Origin: Hydnum rufescens UP504 | Lineage: Eukaryota; Basidiomycota; Agaricomycetes; Cantharellales; Hydnaceae | Assembly (NCBI GenBank): GCA_014904985.1 | Contig: MU129087.1 | Location: 62,001-126,000, forward strand | Direction of reading: 5' to 3' | Length of the DNA stretch: 64,000 bases | Shown: one piece after another, positions 46,691 through 56,548 of the stretch | Layout of the letters: every line of letters starts with the position of its first letter | Position numbering within the stretch: position 1 is the stretch's first letter | Position numbers and translations under genes: made by a program | Notes under the pieces: model-generated | The model's input: only the letters and a program-made list of their open reading frames with translations | The model's database searches: none | What the model was told of the DNA's origin: nothing

Positions 46691-47954
46691 TGTAAGCAGG
46701 AATTTGAAGTTGACTCCAGCCACAGTCCATGATATGAGATCGAGAATGAAGAGAAAGGGATCACGGGATCATCTGAACATTAGGGTCCAAGGGAAAGAAG
46801 GGTCTTTGGATGGGTAGAATTGTCCTGTATAGATGGAGCCTATCCAGACAATAAATGAAGGGGTTGTTAAATCAGGGAATCACACCTAGGTCCTCCTCTC
46901 GAGAGCCTATCAAAAGTGTGATAAGTTGGGTTTGAGATGTGGAATTTTACCCTAACACCAGCAGCAGTTCAACTAGCTTTTCAACTGGGGATGGGGGGAA
47001 AGACAATGGAAATTTGCATCTCCTGCACTTAATATACATCTTGAAAACTGAAGGAGATATTCAATTAACAAGTCAGAACAGGGGAATATGGCTAACCAGG
47101 GTATTCTCCTCTCCTACTGAACAGAATCCCTTGAGAAGGGTGGAACTGGCCACCCTAGACGTACCCTCCATCGGCCATAGGGTGCCGGAACCATAATTGC
47201 CTTTAATAATCAGAAAAGCGGAGGTAAAAGTGAAATGAGACATGGGGAGACTAAATCACAGAAAGCCGAGTTCTAATCCGCTCTTTTGCCTTGGTACCAT
47301 TTGATGCGGATTTTCAGCGTCTTTTCTAGGTTGATCATTACTAACGAATTGGTTCAAAACTGGTGGGATATTCATGAAATACTGAAGGATAGTGTGGACA
47401 TGAGGTAAAATCGACCTGGAGGATGCAGTTCGTATCCGATAAACGCGTGTGTGGTACTGTTGGATAGGCATTGATCGTAGCTTTCTGGACGCTATCTTCC
47501 GAGTCAATCCAATCAAGGGAGATATTCGCGGAATACTCCTTGAGAGTATGGGAATAGCCCCATTTTAACATTGGACTAATCTGCAGGTTGGATCCAAAGG
47601 ATTAGGCAATCTGATTATATAATTGGGACTCATATATTGCCCTTGAGGCAATGGCGCAGAAGACTGGATTGAGCATCAATGAAGAGGGCAAGTTGAATTG
47701 CCAAAGCCACAATTGGCTGGACTCGAGGTAAATACAAATCAGGTGTTGTTGAAGACCTGGAGGTGGACAAACAATTGTCTCATATACAAGGTGGAGGAGA
47801 AGTGAGTAGGCCATGGTTTTGAAAGAGGGGAATCTGTGCTATTTAATAATAAAAGGATGACAGGAAATGGAGGAGGGGTTAACATATTGGATTTGTTTGA
47901 GAGGTAGTTGGCTGGTGATACAAATTCTATGTGGTAGGGATTATCCCTCCAACA
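46691..47954 (-). mobile_element. LTR B in the right arm
   Basis: Mirror of 41912-43201, 1264 bp, 26 bases shorter because of scattered small deletions. ATGC flanks both sides, the reverse of GCAT. Confidence 0.9.
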
Positions 47955-50188
47955 ATGCATACTATCGAAAGTTTGTGACTCAAGCTCATCACTTACAAGC
48001 AAAAGGAATGATTGTGGAGAGGGATGAAAAACATTTTTTCTGCAAGGAATACCCTGAGAAGTTCAACAAGTTGTATTACCCTACCTTTGAGTGCTCCCAG
48101 GTTTTGACAACTCTAAACCCCTCAGCACATTTTGCAGCTTATAAATGCATAAAGTCCTGCCTTAAGGAGAGACATGTATTACAATTCAAGATCTGCATAA
48201 GCATGAGGAAAGACTTACTACAAGGGCAGGTCAATTCAAGAAATATTAAACACCAAAATCGACTCAGATCTCAGATTCTCAGATTCAAATTCAGTGAGAT
48301 GAATCAGAGGAACAGGTCAAGCAGTGATTGATAGGTAAAACGCAGATGGAAGCCCCAAGGAGAGGTCAGCCCACATAAATGAGCCTCTCCAGCCCTGAAA
48401 ACAGTTTCATCAAGGGGTGAATTGGCAAATCATTTATGAAGAAAATACATCTTTCCATGATCTTATCCAAAACAGCAATCTACCTACCACCTGATCACTG
48501 GACAAGAACTGAAAACCAGGGAATGGACAGTCTGCTACTATCCCAATAATATCCCAAGGAATTCAAATCATTATCCTGACAGATCTTTGGAAGGATCAGG
48601 AGTGTGGTTATTTGTTGGTTCTGTGACAAGACTGGAATTCATGCAGTAGGAATGAAGAATTGGCCAGAATGTACAGGCAATGATTTTGTCAGGGGTACAA
48701 GTATGCTGTGGATGGAATATTGGCAAGAGCAATGGAACATGTTTACCAAGGAGGAATTCCTGGACAAGGAGGGAATAAGCAAGCAATAATAACAGCTCCA
48801 GAGTCACCTCCCAAATGCTAACTGTTAGTGCTTGCAGTGTGGTGGATGATATATGATGTGTTTTCAAGGAACATCATACACAGTAATGACAGAGCCAAGA
48901 GCTAATCTGGTTGCAAAGTCTGACAAGCCTGAAGTCAGATATATCCCATGGTGAGAGGCCCCACAAACAAGGTTTCTGTTTGCCTAAGCATCAAGTTACT
49001 GTCGAGATACTGCCTTGGAATATATGCCATTCCGTAGCAGAAACTTGCCCCAGTCCACCCCAGCAACCAGTTGTTAGAAATGGAATAGATGATGAACATG
49101 AATTGTGAAAAGCAGCCACAAGAGAGCTAAAAACCCCAGAAAAAGAGCCAAAACCAGCCTATGTTCCACATTTTCCACCACCACCAGTTATTTCAACTCC
49201 ATTTCTTGATGCCAAGACAAAGATCCTTCAGCTGATACTCAGGAACCTGAAGAGAAACATCCCCAAGTGGTGATATTGCAAAGAAATCATAAACCCAAGG
49301 AACCACTCCAAAAGAACAGAAGAAAGACAAAGAATTCAAGTTCAAAAACAACAGTTCAACAGGGAGGACATAGAAATGGAAGTGGACTCTCCAGAGAAAC
49401 ATTTGGCCTAAGAGTGCCACAATTCAAGTTTACAACAGAGTTTCAGGATGTGTGTGAAGACAAGGAAGTAGTAAAAAGTATTAAATCAAAGATAGAAATA
49501 TCTTAGGGGACTTCTTGGGATAGCACCTGGGCCTGCTAAGTTTGTTGCTGCTGGACTAAAGTTAAAAAGGGAACCAACAAGCAAGCATAGGGACCCTCTT
49601 TACTGTGAACTCTGCAGCATACACAGAAGGAGAATTATGAATCATCAGAGAATCATCAGAAGAAGGATCTGAGTTTGAAGGAGATGCAAAAGGAACCTTG
49701 GGACATGGTTACTAGACTCATCTGATCCATGCAAAACAAGGAGGATGTTCACAGTGGCCACAGGGAAGTTAATGGCAAGGTGATGGAAGAGAAGATGTGT
49801 CTCTATATCAACTCAGGATCTGAATTGAATCTAATCTCAAGTGAGGCCATGGAAAAGCTGACATCCCAATGGATCATGATGGAGAGCAATGGTCACTTCA
49901 AGGAATCAATAGTGACTGAACCTCTACTAGGATGTTGTCGAGATGTCCAAGTAGAAAATAGGTGGAATACATTTTGATCATCATTCTCCATGTAAAAATG
50001 GGAATTTGCAGACCATGATGTCTTGTTAGGTCAACCTTGGCTTATGGATATGGGGCCCAGATATCATTATGGAGTAAAGAGGACAAGGAGAATGACAATC
50101 CGGCTTTCCAGAATGGAGATATGGACCATCATCACTACTAATGCAAGCACTAAGTGAATGAATCATGAGAAAAGACAAAGCTAGTCAA
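47955..50188 (+). pseudogene. Element C gag and protease, right arm, indel-rich
   Basis: Plus-strand counterpart of 39670-41907. It contains YYRKFVTQAHHLQAKG, CWFCDKTGIHAVGMKNW (where Cys of the knuckle reads Trp), the Pro-rich part and the protease site INSGSELNLIS (about 49807). Compared with the left arm it has dozens of single-base gains and losses, more than the LTR copies elsewhere, pointing to sequencing error rather than age. Confidence 0.8.
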
Positions 50189-50213
50189 NNNNNNNNNNNN
50201 NNNNNNNNNNNNN
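50189..50213. other. Assembly gap, 25 N
   Basis: Run of 25 N between the right arm of the large palindrome and the left arm of the small one. Confidence 0.99.
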
Positions 50214-50563
50214 CCGCGAGTCCAGAATCAGAACTAGGCCTGGTCCATGTTGTTACATAATCACAATCTGTCACCCTTAAGGCAGTAGGATGGCTTGGAA
50301 AGACAGTCAAGCCATACAGTCTTGAGGAAGAATGGCAAGTTGAATTGCCTTGTCCAAAGAAAAGGACTTGAAGTAGGGCATAAACTGCCCTTTTTGATGA
50401 GACTGTTGAATCTTTTCTTTGGACAAGGCAATTCAACTTGCCATTCTTCCTCAAGACTGTATGGCTTGACTGTCTTTCCAAGCCATCCTACTGCCTTAAG
50501 GGTGACAGATTGTGATTATGTAACAACATGGACCAGGCCTAGTTCTGATTCTGGACTCGCGGA
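50214..50563. repeat. 350-bp palindrome inside LTR A
   Basis: Left arm 50214-50364 is the reverse complement of 50412-50563, with a 47-base spacer. The spacer (GACTTGAAGTAGGGCATAAA...) is the same LTR A segment, in the same orientation, as the spacer of the large palindrome. Two overlapping frames starting MERQSSHTVLRKNG on opposite strands are by-products. Confidence 0.95.
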
Positions 50564-51534
50564 TCCGTCACATGATCCAGATAGGGGCTGCACTACTCTG
50601 AAGGAGTATTTTTCGGATTTATCCATCAGTTTTGATCGGATCAACTCGAAACGACCGCGCCCAGAAAGATACGAATCGTACCTATAGAACAGTACCAAAC
50701 ACGAAACGAACGGATAAAAAATGCGGTTCCTGTAACAGTATCTTGCCATGATTCATACTCTGAAGGAGTATTTCTTTATTTTTGAAGCCAATTCTTATCG
50801 GATTTGTTCGCAAGTACCACGCCCTGAAAGCTGTTGAAAATGCGCATCGAACGGTACCAAGGGCAAAATGAGTGGACATGAACTCCATTTTTCACAAGAC
50901 AACTCCTTCCCCATGACTCCCCCTTTGCTCCACCATTCAAAATAGCAAATTACCTCCAGCCCTCTTATGTCCGATGGAGAAGACCCTCAGGGCGACCTAT
51001 TCCACTCTTCCTTAAGGGAACTTGTCCAGGTTTGAAGGAGGAATAGCATGTAATGTGTCAATCTCCCCTTTTATCTTGAAACTGGAATATATCCATCAGC
51101 TTTGAAGATTTTAACTTCATTTCTTTTACTCTGTGTGTCCCTTATGTCCGACTTTTCCACTCTCTATTGAGTCAAAGTCTGGATTGTATATTAGGTGCAG
51201 CTAGCACACAAATTCAGTAGTTCTCCCCCTCCCTCCAGTTTGAAGCTTCTTGAACAGCTGCTGGTCCCTGGGTGATTTCTCACTATAAAAAGCGAATTCT
51301 AACTACACTTTGACTAAGGTCTCAAGAAGGGATTCTTAGGGTGTGGTAATTTGACTGAAACACACATTCTCACTTAATTGCTTGGGCCTTGCTGGCTCAC
51401 TGCAATTTCCTCTGTTCAAAAGACCCTCCCCCACTCAAACCTGAACATCTGGATTAGTTCTGTGATTCCCTCCTTCATCCCTGGCTCAACTTTGTGGACA
51501 GTGGTTGGATTGGTTGATAACCATCCTGCTTACA
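50412..51534 (+). mobile_element. LTR A 3' part, CpG-rich young copy
   Basis: CTTTTCTTTGGACAAGGC to CATCCTGCTTACA, followed by GCAA (51535-51538) and ORF2 sequence. With 44718-44930 and one spacer it would total about 1.38 kb, the full LTR A length. CpG is well preserved around 50630-50720. Confidence 0.9.
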
Positions 51535-52440
51535 GCAAGAGTGCTATTGGTTTGATGAAGACTTCTTTTACCTGTGACATATTCCCAATTCGTTCCTTGG
51601 TACTCAAATGGAGGAGATAGGTGATTGAAACCATGCTGATGACGACGACAATTTGAAATGTTGAACATGAATATGTCACTGTCAATGATCCCACCATTGG
51701 CAAGGTCCACATTTCTATGACATTCTGGTACCCACATGTTGAGTACTGTGACAGATCCTTCTATTTGAATAATCCATGCTTGCATTATGGTCTTGTAGCC
51801 AGCTGGCACAAATCCAACCATTTCGCCCATAGCTCCTTCCAGATTTTGAAAGTGCTCAATGGATGCAGAGGTTTGTTGGTATGTGTGTGTTATTGGCATA
51901 GTTGGTCACAAGTATGGGATGAATCTTTCATAGTCAAATGGAATGCAGGGGGCTTGAGGCATGGTGAACACTTTTTAATCTTTGCTTTCTGGCACTGCTG
52001 TTCTCTTATTTCCTTTCTTCAGATTGCCTTGGCTCAATATAGCCATATGTCCAAATACTTTCAAATTAAATTTGTCCTCCTTTTCCTTTTATGGTTTAGA
52101 TTGATCCATATTCAAATCTCCATTTTTAGAAGTTGGACAATTCGTGTATGAATACTGGGATGAAGCAATCGCCCAAAGGAATCTCCCCATACAGATCAAG
52201 TACCAATTCTACCCTGACTTTAAAAATCATTTTGTTTCATTTGATGATGGTGCAATCATGGCTTTTGAGCAGCATGTAGGTGAAATGAAGAGGATTCACC
52301 TGGATGTTCAGACAAAATATCTGTGTTCACCTTGACACAAGTATAATAGTGGTGAACCCAGACTAGTCATGACAATGCTTGCTCACATTCATTGTTCAAC
52401 ACTTGGGTTGGTGGTTATGACTTGTATACTCTCATCCATC
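51535..52440 (-). pseudogene. Element C ORF2 region (copy 3)
   Basis: Minus-strand copy of the three-block unknown gene. The last block is open for 137 codons (to 51899): YQQTSASIEHFQNLEGAMGE, VDLANGGIID and FEYQGTNWEYVTG; it is then cut by LTR A at 51534. The block 52140-52440 carries the MDE start and ends HELSNF-stop. The stop after NF and the TGA before PTM are shared with the other copies. Confidence 0.55.
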
Positions 52441-52552
52441 TAGCTCCAAGTTCCTTTTAGATGGCTAAAAACTTGAATCCTCATGAGACTCTTACTGTGT
52501 GATGCTGAGTTGCAAGGATGTGGATGGATTTTCAGAAGAGCCTAGTCTTTAT

Positions 52553-53211
52553 TATGGTTTTGGTCAGGTTTTTCCCAATTTGGGCAAAACCTAAACCTGA
52601 CCAGGTTCCAAAATCACCCATGAGGGCAAAACCTGAACCTGACCTGAGGTTTGGTCTCATTCAGGTCAGGTTCTGGTTTAAACCTGGTTTAAACCTGAAA
52701 CCTGAGGTATGAGGGAAGCCAACATTTTCAGGGGGTACTACAGAATATCTACACCCTCTCCTCAAGTCTCTGCCTCTGCCACTCCCTTTACATCCTGCTT
52801 TAGATCCACATCTCCTTCCTAGCCCCCTTTCACTTCAATTTACTGCTCACACATCTTCTGGAGATGGTATTTAGTCACTACATTCTGTCATGTGACTTGT
52901 GACCCACACCAATTACCTCATTTGATGGCCAAGTCATGTGACTTCTGACTCCAGAACTATAGTCAGATGTGTAAATTGCCAGATTTGGTGCCAGAATAGT
53001 GGTCAATTTACATGGAATGGAACCTACACCCTAGCTTTCAGGTTCAGGTTTAAACCTGGTTTCAGACCAGTTTTTGGATTCAGGGCAAGGGCAAAACCTG
53101 AACCTGACCTGAAGAAAATGAAATGAAACCTGACCCCAATGGAACCTGACCTGGGTCAGGTTCAGGTTTAAACTCAGGTTCCACAGGTTTAAACCTGAAC
53201 CACAGCATCCA
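52553..53211 (+). mobile_element. Non-autonomous TIR element with 10-bp duplication
   Basis: 659 bp flanked by TAGTCTTTAT at 52543-52552 and 53212-53221; the same locus in copy 2 is unoccupied (18425-18434, reverse strand). Right terminus reads inward TGGATGCTGTGGTTCAGG; the left is a shortened form (TATGGTTTTGGTCAGG). A 9-10-bp duplication suggests Mutator-like ancestry. Interior as at 22684-23625, non-coding. Confidence 0.8.
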
Positions 53212-53221
53212 TAGTCTTTAT

Positions 53222-53809
53222 ATACATGGAATTTCAATTGGTCTGTCAGAATTCCTGACCTCTGCTCTTGTTGGCCTAGATTTCTTGTCAGAGTTCTTCC
53301 TGTTATCCTTTGTTCTTTTGGATATTTCTTAGTTCAAGAGTTCCCATTCTTCACTTGTTCTTTGTTCATATTTCTCCCCTTTTTTTTTATCATGAAGGTG
53401 CAGATGATGTGTTCAGTATGTTGAATGTTGGGTTTATTGAACATTTACATGAGTGTATTCACTTGGGTTGAAAGAAAGAAAGAGAAAAAAAAGAGATGAG
53501 TTGAAAAGATCACCTGTGAGGTGGTAGTAAATCAACAGCAGCCATTGTACAGGTTGAGTGCATTCACTTGGATTGAAAGAAAGAAAGAAAGAAAGAAGGA
53601 AGGGGATTGGAGATGATGATTTGTGAGACAGAATTGATGACAGGTCGGAATGGGATTGGAGAAGGGAGAACGGGATGAGTATTGGAATGGGAAATGTAAT
53701 CTTGAGGTCATGAAGTGATTGAGGCTAGAGTTGTATTCAAGGGCATGTATCTTCCCTATTATTGGTGTCAGACTTGGTTTCTAATGTGCAAGGATGTGGC
53801 ATTGTAACA
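53222..53809 (-). other. ORF1-ORF2 spacer (copy 3)
   Basis: Reverse of 17774-18420. The TATA box (CCATGTATATAAAGACTA on the minus strand) abuts the TIR element at 53212-53230. GAAAGAAAGAAAG runs occur at 53474 and 53577. Confidence 0.5.
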
Positions 53810-56548
53810 TTACCACTCTTTGACTTCATCCTCAACCTTGATCATTTGCTCTTCATCTTCTTCCTGCATAGGTGAAATGGGTGGCAAGATGGGTTTGTGA
53901 ATTGGGATGTCTGTGAGCTTGAATGGATGTGGGTCCAATTTAAGTAGAGCCCACTCTTTGTCATGCAGTTTAGTCTGAATTTCTTGAATCATGCAAGTAT
54001 ATTTCTTGATTGTGTAAGGCTGACACTTGAGGGGGGACACAAAATGATTACCATCTGCGAAAACATCTAAGAGATTAGTAAGATGTCTGGAAAAATGGCA
54101 ATGAAGACAGAAAGCATAAATCAGGGAGTATAATTCCTCTTCTTGTCTGACTATATCTGTGGTGAGAGAAAAGATGTGGGAGAACTTGTCACTCTATGTC
54201 AATTCAACCTGTTGGCTGCTTGCAAGTGCATAACTGTATAGACATCTTCATTGCAAGCACTGATTTTCTCACTGAGATTATTGAAATGGGTAATGCAATT
54301 GAGAAGGATGTTATTGGTGTGGATGAGGGTAGTGCCAAGTTGAGCTAGTTGACCAATGTGGCCTTCCCATGCCTGCATAAGCTGTACAAGTCATGTGGTG
54401 GTGTTGGCAATGCTTTTCAGGTTGTTTTCTCACTTCTCATAATATTTAGCACAGATTTCTTCAAGTTGTTTGGCTCTTTCATGGTTAAGATACACCTTGT
54501 ATGATGTTCAACTGTATCCTTGGGGTTTCTTTGATCCTGCAATATGAGAGTGATGTTTGTGCAAGTAGAAACATTTGGGTATTTTAAGTCAGATGGGTGA
54601 CTTGCTGTCGCAAGTGTCCATTGGAGTGGATGTTGTAAGCAGGAAACAAAGGGAGGAATCCAGCCACAGTCCATGATATGGAATTGAGAATGAAAAGAAG
54701 GGACCATGGGATCAATCTGAATGTTGAGGCTTGAAGGAATGAAAGTCTTTTGGGATAGAAATCTAATGCTGTAAGCAACACTGGCTCAAGCAATAGAACA
54801 AAGAATGAATATGGGTCACAATACCACACCCTAAGGCTCTCCTCTTGAGGCCCTAGACAAAGTGCAGTAGTCTTAGTGGAATTCACCCAAGGAACCAGCA
54901 GCAATACATCAGTGCCTCAAAACTGGGGAGGGGGAAAACTGTTGAAATTCACATCTCCTGCACTTAATATACATCACAGAAAAATGCTATGGTAACTGGC
55001 AGAAAGGTGGGATTAAGGTGAAAATGATGAAAAAGAAATCAAGTCAAAAGCTTTAAAACTGAAGGAGATATTCCAAAGTCAAATCAGAATTGGGGAATAT
55101 GGCTTAACCAAGCTATCCCTCCTCTCCTGCTGAACAAAATCTCTTGGGGAAAGGTGGAACTGTTTGTCCTAGATGTACCCTTCATTGTATATAAGAGGGG
55201 CAGAGAATAATTGCCATTAATAATCAAAAAAGTGGAGGTAATAATGGAATGAGACATGGGGGAGTTAAATTGTAGAGAGCCGAGTTCTTATCAGATTGTT
55301 TTGCTCTTGGTACCATTGGATGTGGAGTGTCGACAGCTTTCTAGGTGTGCTTGTCATGAATTAATTGGATCAAAACTGATGGAGAAATTTGAAAAACACT
55401 GAAGGAAAATATGAAACACATAGTAAAATTGACCTGGAACATGCTTTTTTAATTCGTTCGGCTCGTGTTTAGTATTGTCGGAAAGGTGTGAATTGTAGCT
55501 TTCTGGGTGCTATCTTGCCAAGTCGATCCGATCAAAACTGAGGGAGATATGCTGTGTTTGCTCCTTGAGAGCACTGCATTAGCCCCTATTTGTCATGTGA
55601 CAGGTCTGCAAGTCGGAATCAAGGCCCAGGTGCATAATCCATCACATTACATAATCACAATTTGTTAGAGTTGCCCTTGAGGCAACAGGAAGCATGTATC
55701 AGAAGTGGAGACTGATTGAAGGTCAAACAAGGCAAGCAAGTTGAATTGCTATTGCCACATTGAGGTATGGCATAAAAAGGTGGAATTTAGGGTGGGCTGT
55801 TGAAGTGCCATGGACAAACAATAAATTGGCTTGTGTACAATTGAAGGAATGGCATGGATTCATGGGTTTTAGATGTGTGGGATTTGGGCTTGTTCTCAAA
55901 TGAATGACAATGTGGGAATTGACATCTGGATTGACATGAGAAATGGTTCATTTAATTGCAAGATCATCCTTGAATAGGGTTTGCATGTAGTAGGGATTTG
56001 TCCCTCCAACAACATCTTGTTCAATTGCAAGGATGTTGGTTTGGAATCCATACTATGAAGATCCATGTCATCAGGAGGTTGAGTTTCAATAGAGGCTTTA
56101 AGTCTTTGAACAGTTTCCTTGACTCACAATGTTAGCCTGTTTTCATACTGGAAGCTTTTCTGAAAATTTACTGCAATATTAAATTTCTTGATTTGGTTGG
56201 TAAGGGTATGTGGGTTAGGGATTGGAGCTCTGAGAGACACTGAAGTACAAGCACTTGATGGCTCTGGTGAAGGAGTTTGAGGGATTACTATGACCAGCTT
56301 GTGAAGAGGAAGAAGTGGAGTAGGATCCATAGGGATAGAGTTGATCATGAAGAAGAAAAGACAGTGGGTTTCTTGTTGTTGATTTCATTGATGTCTATCA
56401 TTCCCTGTTTTCAGTTCTTCTTTATACTCATTGTTTGTTGCTTACTTATGGGATTTTTAGCAGACCCTGTGAAGATTATGACTTGTCTATATCATAGCTT
56501 TCTTGTGATTGTATTGTGAGGAGATTTTTCAACAGAGCCAGATGCCAT
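53810..56548 (-). pseudogene. Element C ORF1 (copy 3), split by LTR G
   Basis: Starts MASGSVEKSPHNTITRK at 56548, the only copy that retains the ATG. Pro/Ser-rich part (PLLPLHKLVIVIPQTPSPEP) at 56124-56348. LTR G interrupts at 56011-54634, then the gene continues with the helical part and the C-terminal end (CQPYTIKKYTCMIQEIQTKL; EEDEEQMIKVEDE; stop at 53810). Several stops. It follows integrase on the same strand with only about 340 bases between, the clearest evidence that ORF1 belongs to the gypsy element. Confidence 0.6.
54634..56011 (-). mobile_element. Solo LTR G inside ORF1
   Basis: TGTAAGCAGGAAACAAAGGG to TTTGTCCCTCCAACA, 1378 bp. The unoccupied site in copy 2 reads GGGGGCATCCACTCC (about 16938), so the insertion again fell at GCAT; here one side reads ACAT. 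Confidence 0.85.

Larger units (their letters stand above)
39670..50188. repeat. 10.5-kb palindrome (inverted duplication of element C)
   Basis: The left arm (39670-44930) is repeated in reverse at 44972-50188, with a 41-base spacer at 44931-44971. Gag, LTR B with its GCAT flanks, LTR C, the element tail and the LTR A 5' end all recur in mirror order. The arms near the centre are almost identical; beyond about 48000 the right arm has frequent indels, and about 48350-48430 does not match the left arm. The right arm ends at the second gap. Confidence 0.9.

Noticed and set aside
52144..52335. Plus-strand frame MYEYWDEAIAQRN, with a relative at 18632-18823 (minus)
   Set aside because: It is antisense to the first ORF2 block, whose start, stop and TATA box are conserved; the antisense frames differ more between copies.
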